Shown: positions 49,919 through 58,174 of the stretch, piece after piece
How positions within the stretch are numbered: the stretch's first letter is position 1
How the letters are laid out: the number at the start of each line of letters is the position of its first letter
Position numbers and translations under genes: made by a program
From: an uncultured Corynebacterium sp.
Lineage (GTDB): Bacteria > Actinomycetota > Actinomycetes > Mycobacteriales > Mycobacteriaceae
Length of the DNA: 64,000 bases
Direction of reading: 5' to 3'
Assembly (NCBI RefSeq): GCF_946221105.1
Contig: NZ_CAMICL010000003.1
Span: forward strand, 1 to 64,000
The notes under the pieces: model-generated
The model's database searches: none
What the model saw: only the letters and a program-made list of their open reading frames with translations
Told to the model about the DNA's origin: nothing

Positions 49919-51148
49919 ATGCCCAAGTGGGCAACTAGCTTCGGCGCACAAGTCATCTACGGCCTGATCATCGGCCTCATCCTCGGGTTTATCGCCGTGG
50001 ATGTCCAGCCGCTGGCCGACACCCTGGACTGGATCGGATCCACCTACGTCCAGCTGCTGAAACTGCTGATCCCGCCGCTGGTGTTCACTGCGGTGGTCAC
50101 CTCCATTGCCAACCTGCGCCAGGTCACCAACGCCGCCCGCCTGGCCGTGCAGACCCTGGTGTGGTTCGCCATCACCGCATTCTTTTCCGTGGTCATCGGC
50201 ATCCTTGTCGGCCTTGTGATCAAGCCCGGCGCGAACACCTCGGTGGATGCGGGCACCGCGGCGGAGCCCACGTCGACAGGCTCGTGGATGGGCTTTTTGA
50301 ACTCCGTGGTGCCCTCCAACATCCTTGGCCTGGGTGTCTCCGGCGAGTCCGTGAAGTTCAACGTGCTGCAGATCCTGGTGGTCTCGCTGCTGCTCGGCAT
50401 CGCCGCAGTGCGCGTGGGCAAGGCCGCCGAACCGTTCATCGAGTTCTCCGGCTCACTGCTCAAGGTGGTCCAGGAGGTGCTGTGGTGGATCATCCGCCTC
50501 GCCCCGATCGGCACCGCGGCGCTGATCGGCAACGCGGTGGCGTCGTACGGCTGGGACGCGCTCGGCTCGCTGGGTAAGTTCGTGCTGGCCATTTACATCG
50601 GCCTGGCGCTGGTCATCTTCGCGCTGTACCCGATTGTGCTGGCCGCGCACCGCATCCCGGTGCTGGAGTTCTTCCGCCGCGTGTGGCCGGTGACCACGCT
50701 GGGCTTTGCCACCCGCTCGTCCATGGGCGTGATGCCGGTGACCCAGCGCACTACGGAAGAATCCATGGGCGTGCCCAGCGAGTACGCGTCCTTTGCCATC
50801 CCGCTCGGCGCCACCACCAAGATGGACGGCTGCGCCTCCATCTACCCCGCCATCGCAGCCCTGTTCGTGGCGCAGTTCTACGGCATTGACCTGTCCATCT
50901 CGGACTACGTGCTCATCGTCATCGTGTCCGTGCTGGGCTCCGCCGCCACCGCCGGCACCACCGGCGCAACCGTCATGCTCACCCTGACCCTGTCCACCCT
51001 GGGCCTGCCGCTCGCCGGCGTGGGCCTGCTGCTGGCGGTGGACCCGATCGTGGACATGGGTCGCACCGCCGTCAACGTCACCGGCCAGTCCGTGGTGGCC
51101 ACGGTGGTGGCCAAGCGCGAGAAGATCCTCGACGAGTCCCGCTGGTAG
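49919..51148 (+). CDS. DAACS-family sodium/proton:dicarboxylate (amino acid) symporter
   Basis: 409 residues with eight helices and two re-entrant hairpins. PLGATTKMDGCASIY and the Thr-rich second hairpin (AATAGTTGATVML) mark the GltPh/GltT fold, and VDPIVDMGRTAVNVTGQS holds the substrate-binding Asp/Asn. Transport of glutamate, aspartate or C4-dicarboxylates is expected; the Arg that selects dicarboxylates in helix 8 is not obvious. AAGGAG precedes the ATG, so this mRNA has a leader. The nearby palindrome suggests repressor control. Confidence 0.88.
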   Translation: MPKWATSFGAQVIYGLIIGLILGFIAVDVQPLADTLDWIGSTYVQLLKLLIPPLVFTAVVTSIANLRQVTNAARLAVQTLVWFAITAFFSVVIGILVGLVIKPGANTSVDAGTAAEPTSTGSWMGFLNSVVPSNILGLGVSGESVKFNVLQILVVSLLLGIAAVRVGKAAEPFIEFSGSLLKVVQEVLWWIIRLAPIGTAALIGNAVASYGWDALGSLGKFVLAIYIGLALVIFALYPIVLAAHRIPVLEFFRRVWPVTTLGFATRSSMGVMPVTQRTTEESMGVPSEYASFAIPLGATTKMDGCASIYPAIAALFVAQFYGIDLSISDYVLIVIVSVLGSAATAGTTGATVMLTLTLSTLGLPLAGVGLLLAVDPIVDMGRTAVNVTGQSVVATVVAKREKILDESRW

Positions 51149-51151
51149 GGC

Positions 51152-52510
51152 CTACCTAAACGGCACCTCGCCGATCGCGCGGCGCAGCTTGCGGGTGCGC
51201 AGCCTCTCCGGGTGCCGGGCGAGCTTCTCCACGGCGCGGACTGCGCACATGACGTGGGCTTCCTTCGAGTTGGAGTAGAACGCCTGGGCCCCGGCGGGCA
51301 GTTTCGGCACCGCGTGCAGCGGCAGGTCGGACACCGCCAGCAGGGTGCCGTAGGGCACGCGGTAGCGATACCCGTTCGCGGCGATGGTGCAGGACTCCAT
51401 GTCCACGGCCGCCGCGGTGGAGCCGCGCAGCCACTCCCACAGGTCGCGCGGGTCCTTCCACTCCCAGTTCCGGTCGCCGGTGCTCAAAACAGTGCCGGTG
51501 CGCATCAGCGACGCGTCCGAGCCGTAGACCTTCGACACCGCCTTTTCCAGCGTGCGCTGGATTTCCGGCACGGCGGGGATGGGCAGTTCGCGGCGCAGGT
51601 AGTCGTCCAAAACGTGGTCGTGGCGCTCGTACGCGTTGCCCAGGATGAGGTCGCCGATGCGCATGCGGGCGTCCAGGCCGGCGCAATGCCCGATCATGAT
51701 CCACGCCTCCGGCCGTAAGACCGCCAGCGAGTCGGTGATGGTCTTCGCGTTGGACGGCCCGACGCCGATGTTGATCATGGTGATGCCGTCGCCGTTATCG
51801 GTGACCAGGTCGTAGCGCGGCATCTGGAACTTCGACCCCAGCTCCAGGTCCTCCAGCGCGACGGTGTCGGACACCGTCTCCCCCGAAGGCAGCACCAGTC
51901 GGGTGTAGCGCGAGTCAGGATCAGACAGCTCGCGCAGCCCGAACTTCACAAACTCGGTCACGTGCATGGCGTAGTTCGTGAACAGGATGAAGCGCTGCAG
52001 CGAGTCCGCCTCGATGCCGGTGTAGTGCTCCAGCCGAGCCAGCGCCAGGTCGAAGCGTTGCGGCCCAAAGTGGAACAACGGTTTTTCTTCTCCGCTGAAC
52101 GCTTCCCAGTGGCCGTCGACAATCGCGTCGTGCACCTCGTCGAGGGTGGGGCGGGGCAGGTTCGCGGTTTCGTCGATAGGCGGCATGCCCTTGATATAGG
52201 CGGGCGGGATCACCACATCCGAGTACCCGACCTCGACCTCGCACGGGTAGTTGGAGGTCAGCGCCTCAAGCTGGGCGGTGAGGTAGCCCTCCATGAGGTC
52301 CGGGCGCGAGATGACTGCGGAGTAGGTGCCGGCCTCGTCGACGTAGCCGAAGGGCTCGGAGCGGTCGATCGGCCGCCACTGGCGCACCTCAACGGTGAGC
52401 TTGGGGTACCGCACCTCCCCGTACCGGTCGAACTCCCCCGAGCGCGCGATTTCGCACGACTGCTCGTAGAGGGCTTTAAGCTTTGCGACGACCTCCGGTA
52501 CCTCACACAT
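51152..52510 (-). CDS. amn: AMP nucleosidase
   Basis: 452 residues. N-terminal AMN-specific domain (about 1-170), then a nucleoside-phosphorylase fold: INIGVGPSNAKT, MIGHCAGLDARMRIGDLILG (phosphate/ribose site) and VDMESCTIAANGYRY (ribose Glu). It cleaves AMP to adenine and ribose 5-phosphate and so controls AMP levels. The length is close to the E. coli enzyme. A TAGCCT inside the end of the upstream tetR gene (52517-52522) is 6 nt from the ATG, so it may also have its own leaderless transcript. Confidence 0.93.
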   Translation of the reverse strand: MCEVPEVVAKLKALYEQSCEIARSGEFDRYGEVRYPKLTVEVRQWRPIDRSEPFGYVDEAGTYSAVISRPDLMEGYLTAQLEALTSNYPCEVEVGYSDVVIPPAYIKGMPPIDETANLPRPTLDEVHDAIVDGHWEAFSGEEKPLFHFGPQRFDLALARLEHYTGIEADSLQRFILFTNYAMHVTEFVKFGLRELSDPDSRYTRLVLPSGETVSDTVALEDLELGSKFQMPRYDLVTDNGDGITMINIGVGPSNAKTITDSLAVLRPEAWIMIGHCAGLDARMRIGDLILGNAYERHDHVLDDYLRRELPIPAVPEIQRTLEKAVSKVYGSDASLMRTGTVLSTGDRNWEWKDPRDLWEWLRGSTAAAVDMESCTIAANGYRYRVPYGTLLAVSDLPLHAVPKLPAGAQAFYSNSKEAHVMCAVRAVEKLARHPERLRTRKLRRAIGEVPFR

Positions 52511-52519
52511 GCAGCCAGG

Positions 52520-53107
52520 CTACTCACGAATGAGCACACGGCGCACGGCTTCGGCGCGGCGCCCGATCTCCTCCGAGGTTTGGCCTTCGCGGACGCACTG
52601 CTCAATCAGGCGCTGCATGCCGGCGACGTAGACGCGGGACATGTCCTCGATGAGCTCGGCGTCCGCGTCTCCCCACTCCTTCGAGCGCGGCAGCAGCTGC
52701 TCGCGCATCGTGTCCTTCATGACGCGCTGCACCTCGTTGTCGAACACGGTGTGCACCGGGGAGTCGATCAGGCGCACCGCGGCCTCGTTCTTGCCGTCGA
52801 CGACGCTGGCCAGCTCGACGACGGACGCCTCGAAGTTTTTGTCGATGCTGAATCGATCCGCGAAGTGCTCGTAGGCGTCCAGCACCCAGTCCATGGCGGT
52901 TGCGAGGATCAGCGCGTCGCGGTCCGCGAAGTGCTGGTAGAACACTTGGCGGCTCACTCCGGCCTCTTTCACGATTTGCGACACATTGAGGTCGGCCACC
53001 TCGTGGTCGTTGAGGAGGCGGAGCACTGCGTCGACAAGTGCCTTGCGGGTACGAAGGGCGCGCGGGTCGGTGCTGTCAGACCGGCGGCCGGGCAGGTCGT
53101 GGTTCAT
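52520..53107 (-). CDS. TetR-family transcriptional regulator
   Basis: 195 residues from the ATG at 53107 (GGAGAG upstream). N-terminal HTH (about 20-60): DLNVSQIVKEAGVSRQVFYQHFADRDAL. The helical ligand-binding domain resembles other actinobacterial TetR proteins without a diagnostic feature. It is upstream of and collinear with AMP nucleosidase and divergent from the M20 peptidase, whose start carries a dyad, so it probably represses the peptidase and itself. Confidence 0.9.
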   Translation of the reverse strand: MNHDLPGRRSDSTDPRALRTRKALVDAVLRLLNDHEVADLNVSQIVKEAGVSRQVFYQHFADRDALILATAMDWVLDAYEHFADRFSIDKNFEASVVELASVVDGKNEAAVRLIDSPVHTVFDNEVQRVMKDTMREQLLPRSKEWGDADAELIEDMSRVYVAGMQRLIEQCVREGQTSEEIGRRAEAVRRVLIRE

Positions 53108-53132
53108 CCTGGACTCTCCAAGTGCTTTGGAC

Positions 53133-53159
53133 GTTAGGCTTTTGTGATATGAGCCTAAC
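53133..53159. promoter_or_regulatory. Operator-like dyad over the M20 peptidase start
   Basis: GTTAGGCT and AGCCTAAC (8-bp perfect arms, 11-nt spacer) span the -10 box TAGGCT (53135-53140) and the ATG at 53149. Binding here would block initiation; the divergent TetR protein is the obvious candidate. Confidence 0.6.
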
Positions 53160-54459
53160 TGATGACACCATCGCATTATTGCAGAACCTCATCCAGAATG
53201 GATGCGTCAACTATTTTTCGGCAGATTCTGGACAGGAGGCAACAAACGCCGACACGTTGGAGGCCTTCTTCGCAGGTACAGACGTATTAGTGGAGCGTTA
53301 TGAGCCGCACCCTGGACGCGTGTCCATCAGCTTCACCGTGGAGGGCACCGACCCCTCCGCCGAGCCGCTGACGCTCCTCGGCCACACCGACGTCGTGCCC
53401 GTGGACGAGGACAAGTGGACCACCGCCCCATTCGGGGGCGAGCTTATCGACGGGCGCGTGTTCGGCCGAGGCGCCACCGACATGCTCTACATCACCGCGG
53501 CGATGGCGGCGTGCGTGCGCGACGTTGCTCGTGGGGAGCGGCCGCGCGGCACCCTGACGTTTGTGGGCTGCGCCGACGAGGAGGCCCGCGGCGGACTCGG
53601 CGCGAAGTGGCTCGCCGAGCACGGACAGTTCTCCTGGAAGAACTGCCTGTCCGAGGAAGGCGGCTCCCACATCCCTGCCGCTGACGGCTCCGACGCGCTG
53701 GCGGTCGTCGTCGGCGAGAAGGGCGCCGGCCAGCGGCGGTTGACCGTCCACGGCGACGCCGGCCACGGCTCCGCGCCGTACGGCCGCGACCTGGCCGTGG
53801 CGAAGATCGCGGAGGTGGCCCGGCGCGTGGCCGCAATTGAGCCCGAGGTGCGCGCGGACGAGATCTGGGAAGGCTACGTCCGCGCCTGGAAGTTCGACCC
53901 CGCGACCGAGGAGGCGCTGCTGCGCGGCGAGGGCTACGAGGCCTTCGGCCAGCTGGAGAGCTACTCCCACGCCATGAGCCACCTGACCATCTCCCCCACC
54001 GTGCTGCGCGCCGGCAACGGCATCAACGTCCTGCCGTCCGAAGCCTGGCTGGAGCTGGACATCCGCCCCCTGCCCGGCCAGACGCAGGAGGAGATCGACT
54101 CGTTGTTGCGTGACGCGCTGGGGGACCTCGCAAACGAGGTGGAGATCACCCACCTGATCACCGAGGACGGCACGGTCTCCCCCACCTCCGGGCCACTTTT
54201 TGATGCCATCTGCCAGACCTTCGACGAATTCTTCCCCGGCGTCCCAGTCGTGCCCACCATCGCGGCCGGCGGGTCGGACCTGCGCTTTGCCCGCCGTCAA
54301 GGAGGCGTCGGCTACGGGTTCGCCCTGCACGCGCGCGAGGAGACGCTCGGCTCCGTGCTGGGCCAGCTGCACAGCCACGACGAATCCGTCGCCGTGGAGG
54401 ACGTGGACCTGACCGTGCGGGCGTACCGTTCCCTGATCCGCCGCTTCGTCGGGGCGTAG
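53149..54459 (+). CDS. M20 family metallopeptidase
   Basis: 436 residues. Catalytic half has GHTDVVPVD (His and Asp), GRGATDML (bridging Asp), catalytic Glu in ADEEARGG and metal Glu in SEEGG. The dimerisation domain (about 190-320) carries GDAGHGSAPYG. The last ligand is His in FALHAREE. The family includes dipeptidases, carboxypeptidases and acetylornithine/succinyl-DAP deacylases; the dipeptidase/ArgE-like group fits best, without certainty. The mRNA is likely leaderless. Confidence 0.88.
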   Translation: MSLTDDTIALLQNLIQNGCVNYFSADSGQEATNADTLEAFFAGTDVLVERYEPHPGRVSISFTVEGTDPSAEPLTLLGHTDVVPVDEDKWTTAPFGGELIDGRVFGRGATDMLYITAAMAACVRDVARGERPRGTLTFVGCADEEARGGLGAKWLAEHGQFSWKNCLSEEGGSHIPAADGSDALAVVVGEKGAGQRRLTVHGDAGHGSAPYGRDLAVAKIAEVARRVAAIEPEVRADEIWEGYVRAWKFDPATEEALLRGEGYEAFGQLESYSHAMSHLTISPTVLRAGNGINVLPSEAWLELDIRPLPGQTQEEIDSLLRDALGDLANEVEITHLITEDGTVSPTSGPLFDAICQTFDEFFPGVPVVPTIAAGGSDLRFARRQGGVGYGFALHAREETLGSVLGQLHSHDESVAVEDVDLTVRAYRSLIRRFVGA

Positions 54460-54495
54460 GGGCAGCTGAGCTTTGGCTGTGCGATACTTGTGTGC

Positions 54496-54966
54496 ATGAA
54501 GAAGACTCTCGTAGCTACCACCGCCGCCGTCGCGGTCGCCGCCGGGGCACTGACTGTGCCCACCGCTCACGCAGCGGAACCCACAACCACGACAACGGCG
54601 CCTGCCAAAGCGCAGTCCAAACCACAGGAAGATGATCCGTCTACCCTGAAAATCGTGGGTATAGTCGTCGGCTCCCTCGCCTTCGTTGCCGCAGCGGGCG
54701 GCGGAGCATGCTGGGCAATGCAGCAGGGCTTCATTCCGAACCCGGCACCGAATCTCATCCCGTGCCACCCGGTATCGAAGCCTGCACCGGCACCTGCTCC
54801 GGCCCCGGCACCTGCTCCGCGTCCTGCCCCGGCCGCCAAGACGTACCCCAACTGCCGCGCAGTGTGGAACGACTTGGGTGGCCCGATCCGCCGCGGCGAC
54901 GCTGGCTACGGATCGCACTTAGACCGTGATGGCGACGGCGTCGGCTGCGAGAAGCGCCCGAAGTAG
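54496..54966 (+). CDS. Excalibur-domain secreted/membrane protein
   Basis: 156 residues: a signal or anchor (1-26, ending AHA), a Thr/Lys/Gln-rich linker, a second hydrophobic helix (about 52-74), a Pro-Ala dipeptide stalk (about 94-115) and a C-terminal Excalibur domain with YPNCRAVW and HLDRDGDGVGC. The last has the EF-hand-like DxDxDG calcium loop between two Cys. Such proteins are envelope-associated; their role is not settled. GATACT 7 nt before the ATG (54483-54488) supports this start and a leaderless mRNA. Confidence 0.87.
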   Translation: MKKTLVATTAAVAVAAGALTVPTAHAAEPTTTTTAPAKAQSKPQEDDPSTLKIVGIVVGSLAFVAAAGGGACWAMQQGFIPNPAPNLIPCHPVSKPAPAPAPAPAPAPRPAPAAKTYPNCRAVWNDLGGPIRRGDAGYGSHLDRDGDGVGCEKRPK

Positions 54967-54982
54967 CCTCCAGCACTGGAGG
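54967..54982 (+). terminator. Terminator after the Excalibur gene
   Basis: Stem CCTCC/GGAGG (extendable to 7 bp with a 2-nt loop) starts right after the stop codon and is followed by TTCT. Moderately weak. Confidence 0.5.
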
Positions 54983-55121
54983 TTCTCAGTCTCCCCCGCA
55001 CCGAATCGTAAGAACCGCTGAGCAGAACTCCGGCATATAGAGCCCTGTTTTCCTAAGGAAAGCGGGGCGCTGAGGCATGACCCAGGGGCCGTCACTTCTG
55101 CCACATTTGCCCCATCCGTGA

Positions 55122-55127
55122 CATACT
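55122..55127 (+). promoter_or_regulatory. -10 box of the Gln-rich secreted protein
   Basis: CATACT ends 7 nt before the ATG at 55135, with no Shine-Dalgarno. The rest of 54983-55134 shows only a short TTTCCTAAGGAAA-type hairpin near 55050. Confidence 0.45.
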
Positions 55128-55134
55128 GGCCTGC

Positions 55135-55713
55135 ATGAAGATCCGCACCCTCGCAATGACCGCCACCCTCGCCGGCACCGTCGCGCTCGCGCCGACCGCC
55201 GGCGCCGACGCCATCGACGACGCCCTGGCCAAGCTGCCGTCCGGCCCGATCTCCTGCGACCAGGCCTCCCGCTACTGGACCAACGACGCCGAGTACCAGC
55301 AGAAAGTCCGCCAGGCCCGCGCGATCGCCGCGTTCGACCGCCGCGGCCCGCAGATCCTGGACGCGCTGTCGCGTGTCGACGAAGCCGCGAACCGCTGCGG
55401 CCTGAAGGGCACCCAAGGCGGCGCGAAGCCTGCGCAGAACAACCAGCCGAAGCAGAACCAGCAGCAGCCCCAGCAGCAGCCGAAGCAGAACCAGCCAGCA
55501 CAGAACCAGCAGCCGAAGCAGCAGCCGAAGCAGAACAACCAGAACTTGAACGTCCGCCCGCAGTTCCCGGAGCGGATCAACCTCGCGCCGGCGGGTGCGC
55601 CCAGCTTCGACGTGCCGGTGGCGAATATCACCACGCTGCAGCTGCCGGACATCATCAAGGTGATCCAGCAGGCGCTGGCGCAGATCCTGGCTTACTTCAA
55701 CATCCAGCTGTAG
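55135..55713 (+). CDS. Secreted Gln/Pro/Asn-rich protein, 192 aa
   Basis: Signal peptide 1-24 (TAGADA). A folded N-terminal part (about 25-88) has two Cys (ISCDQASRYW and ANRCGLKG) that could pair. Then a low-complexity stretch (about 98-143) of QPKQNQQ-type repeats, and a C-terminal amphipathic part with KVIQQALAQILAYFNIQL that could insert in a membrane or mediate oligomerisation. I do not recognise a family. The run of surface proteins nearby suggests an envelope role. The last 22 bases overlap the convergent GH13 gene. Confidence 0.7.
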   Translation: MKIRTLAMTATLAGTVALAPTAGADAIDDALAKLPSGPISCDQASRYWTNDAEYQQKVRQARAIAAFDRRGPQILDALSRVDEAANRCGLKGTQGGAKPAQNNQPKQNQQQPQQQPKQNQPAQNQQPKQQPKQNNQNLNVRPQFPERINLAPAGAPSFDVPVANITTLQLPDIIKVIQQALAQILAYFNIQL

Positions 55714-56849
55714 AGCTCTTCCCCGCTGGCGTGGATGCGCACGCCGGGGGTGGGCGTGAGCCACATATCGGTCTGCAGCGAGTGCTCGCCGTCGCCGCAC
55801 AAAAACGAGATGGTCTCGTTGGTCTTGTCCAGCACCTGAACCGTCGCGCGGGTGAGCCACGCGTTGCGGCGGCGCACCCCGATCAGCCGCTGATACTCGG
55901 TGAATAGCCAGCCCCCTAAAGGCGACAGTTCCGCAGGTGAGGCGGGCAGGGCGGGGCGCACGGCGTCGTCGGCGGACCAGCTTTCGCCGCGCACGCCGGT
56001 GAAGCCCTGCTCGTCGCCGTAGTAGATCGACGGCATGCCCGGCACCGTCATCAGCACCGCCGCGGCCAGCACCACCTTGTCCTCGCCGACGGTGGACGCG
56101 ATGCGGTCCACGTCGTGGTTGCCCACAAACGTGTTGGGCAAAATATCAACAGGGTGCCGCTCTAGCGCGTGGGCGAGCTCCCAAAAGTTCGCGTCCACCA
56201 GCGAGGACCAGGTCGCCTTCCACAGCTCGTACTGGGTCACGGCGTCCAGGGAGCCTTCCTTGCCTATCGACGAGTAGTCCCCGTGGATGACCTCCCCCAA
56301 AAACATCACGTCGAGAAACTCCGCACGCACGCGCCCGAGCACGTCGGCCCAGAAGTCGGCGGGCACGGCGTATGCGACGTCGAGGCGCCAGCCCGCGATG
56401 CCGCGGCGCAGCCAGTGCAGCATGATCTCCACCACCGCATCGCGCACCGCCGGATCCGCGTGATGCAGCGTGGCCAGCTCGCCGTGGCCTTCCCAGTCCG
56501 TGTCGCCGGCGAGGCCCTCACCGACCCACGGGTGCGTGCGGGCGACGTGGTTGAAGACCCCATCCAACATGATGTGGATGCCGCGGGCAGAGGCTTCGTC
56601 GATAAGCCAAGCGAAGTCCTCCTCGTCGCCGAGGCGGGGGTCGATGCGGAAGTGGTCGAGGGTGTCGTAGCCGTGGGTGGCGGAGGCGAAGATGGGGCCG
56701 AGGAGCAGGCCGTTGCAGCCGAGTTCGACCAGGTAGTCCAGCCACGGCTCGAGGGCGCGGAGGCGGTGGGCGGTGTCGTGTGCCTCGCGGATCGGCGCGC
56801 CGAGGGCAGCCAGCGGGTAGACGTGCCACCAGATTGTGCGGTCCAGCAT
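55692..56849 (-). CDS. GH13 alpha-amylase-family glycoside hydrolase
   Basis: 385 residues from the ATG at 56849 (TAGGCT 7 nt upstream, inside the end of the preceding gene). A (beta/alpha)8 barrel with the conserved regions DGVFNHV, WRLDVAYA (nucleophile Asp), FLGEVIH (acid Glu) and FVGNHDVDR (transition-state Asp). Only a short C-domain is present, and there is no signal peptide, so it acts on intracellular glycans. The specificity (maltogenic, trehalose-type or other) cannot be read. It follows the DUF4143 gene closely on the same strand. Confidence 0.88.
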   Translation of the reverse strand: MLDRTIWWHVYPLAALGAPIREAHDTAHRLRALEPWLDYLVELGCNGLLLGPIFASATHGYDTLDHFRIDPRLGDEEDFAWLIDEASARGIHIMLDGVFNHVARTHPWVGEGLAGDTDWEGHGELATLHHADPAVRDAVVEIMLHWLRRGIAGWRLDVAYAVPADFWADVLGRVRAEFLDVMFLGEVIHGDYSSIGKEGSLDAVTQYELWKATWSSLVDANFWELAHALERHPVDILPNTFVGNHDVDRIASTVGEDKVVLAAAVLMTVPGMPSIYYGDEQGFTGVRGESWSADDAVRPALPASPAELSPLGGWLFTEYQRLIGVRRRNAWLTRATVQVLDKTNETISFLCGDGEHSLQTDMWLTPTPGVRIHASGEELYSWMLK

Positions 56850-56859
56850 GCGCCCGAGC

Positions 56860-58104
56860 CTACGCACCCAGCAGCGCCAAGGGCACGACCGCGACGCCGT
56901 CCGGGCGGCGGTACGCGCGGGTGCCGGTGGTGAGGATGACGGTATCGACCACGTCGTCGGGCAGCTTGTCCCGCAGCCACAACAGATGCTTCACGTCGTC
57001 GTCGCCCACGTTCGCGGCGAGTTTGACCTCAAACGCCACGATGGCGCCGTCTTGATCCTGCGCGATCAGATCCACTTCCCTGTCACCTTTGACGGTGCGG
57101 AAATGGCCGACTTTGCCGAACGACGCCTGCGCCGCCACCCGCACCGACAACGTGGCCAGGGACTCGAAGAGCGGGCCAAGCAGGTAGTTGAACCGGCCAG
57201 TGAGCTTCGCGGCGGGAATGTCCAAAAGCCGGAGCACAAAGGCGGGATCCGCGAGCTGGTGCTTCGGCGCCTTCGCGAGGCCCGCGAACGGAGAGCGCCG
57301 CATGTCCCACGCCGGCACCGGGTCCAGCATCCAGACCTCGGCGAGTTTTTCGCGGTACACCATGGTGGTGGTTTTGGCGGGTTTATTCGCTTCTCCGGGC
57401 GTCGCGGCGTCGAGGATTTCCTGGTAGCTCGTGGTGGTCGAGCTCGCCGCCGCGTACGCCGCGAGCCAATTCATCAGCGCCGCCGGGTTGCGCGCGACGT
57501 AGCCCTGCTCGGGCAGGTCCCGGTCCACCACCCGCGCGAGATACGAGTCGAGTTGCTGGTTGCGCAGCACCGGGGGCGCCTCGTAGAACCCGGGGAAGCC
57601 GCCCGATGCGATTGCGTCGATGTAGTGCTTGAGCGTGCGGTCGGTCTCGCCCGCAATCGTCGCGCCCCCTTGGAACAGCGAGCTCATGCTTATCGACGGC
57701 TCCGCCCCCGCCCGTTCAAACAGCGCCAACGGCCGCATGCGCAAGGAGAGAATACGGCCGGCTCCGCTGTGAGTGTCTGTGCCCGCCACTGGCGTGGCTG
57801 ACCCGGTGAGGAGGAACCGGCCGGGCGCGGCGCCCTCATCGACGGCTCGGCGGACGTAATCCCAGGATTCGGGGTGCCGCTGCCATTCGTCGATGAGGAT
57901 GGTGCCGGGCGCTTCCGCGCTGAAGGTGGGATCTGCGGCGAGCACGCCGGCGCCCTCCTGCGTGTCCAGCCGCATGACGGTGGACGCGCGGCGGCGCGCG
58001 GTTTCCGTTTTCCCCACGCCCTTCGGCCCCTCGACTGCAATTGCCGCAGCGTGGGGAAGGATCTGGTCAAGCTGGGTGTCTACGGCCCGCGGGAGGTAAC
58101 TCAT
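56860..58104 (-). CDS. DUF4143 / AAA_14 ATP-binding protein
   Basis: 414 residues. N-terminal AAA domain: Walker A VEGPKGVGKTETA (about 25-37), Walker B ILIDEWQ and sensor LLTGSA. The C-terminal DUF4143 domain includes KGDREVDLI and AFEVKLA, the PD-(D/E)XK-like part of the family. The cellular role is unknown; many copies lie in variable regions, and defence or toxin-antitoxin roles have been suggested. The ATG lies inside a palindrome and 23-bp repeats, with TAGTGT 8 nt upstream, so it is likely leaderless and autoregulated. Confidence 0.88.
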   Translation of the reverse strand: MSYLPRAVDTQLDQILPHAAAIAVEGPKGVGKTETARRRASTVMRLDTQEGAGVLAADPTFSAEAPGTILIDEWQRHPESWDYVRRAVDEGAAPGRFLLTGSATPVAGTDTHSGAGRILSLRMRPLALFERAGAEPSISMSSLFQGGATIAGETDRTLKHYIDAIASGGFPGFYEAPPVLRNQQLDSYLARVVDRDLPEQGYVARNPAALMNWLAAYAAASSTTTSYQEILDAATPGEANKPAKTTTMVYREKLAEVWMLDPVPAWDMRRSPFAGLAKAPKHQLADPAFVLRLLDIPAAKLTGRFNYLLGPLFESLATLSVRVAAQASFGKVGHFRTVKGDREVDLIAQDQDGAIVAFEVKLAANVGDDDVKHLLWLRDKLPDDVVDTVILTTGTRAYRRPDGVAVVPLALLGA

Positions 58105-58174
58105 AGTGTCCTACACTACCAATTTTCCGCGTCCTATCGGTCGACTTTTCCGCGTCCTACGCTACGAATTTTCC
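58104..58174. promoter_or_regulatory. Palindrome and 23-bp iterons upstream of the DUF4143 gene
   Basis: TAGTGT-CCT-ACACTA (58104-58118) covers the -10 box and abuts the start codon. Upstream, a 23-bp period repeats TTTTCCGCGTCCTA (58123 and 58146, with partial units on both sides). Two 21-bp blocks (58108-58128 and 58154-58174) differ at two positions. The last repeat runs into the end of the glutaminase gene. It looks like an operator array. Confidence 0.6.
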
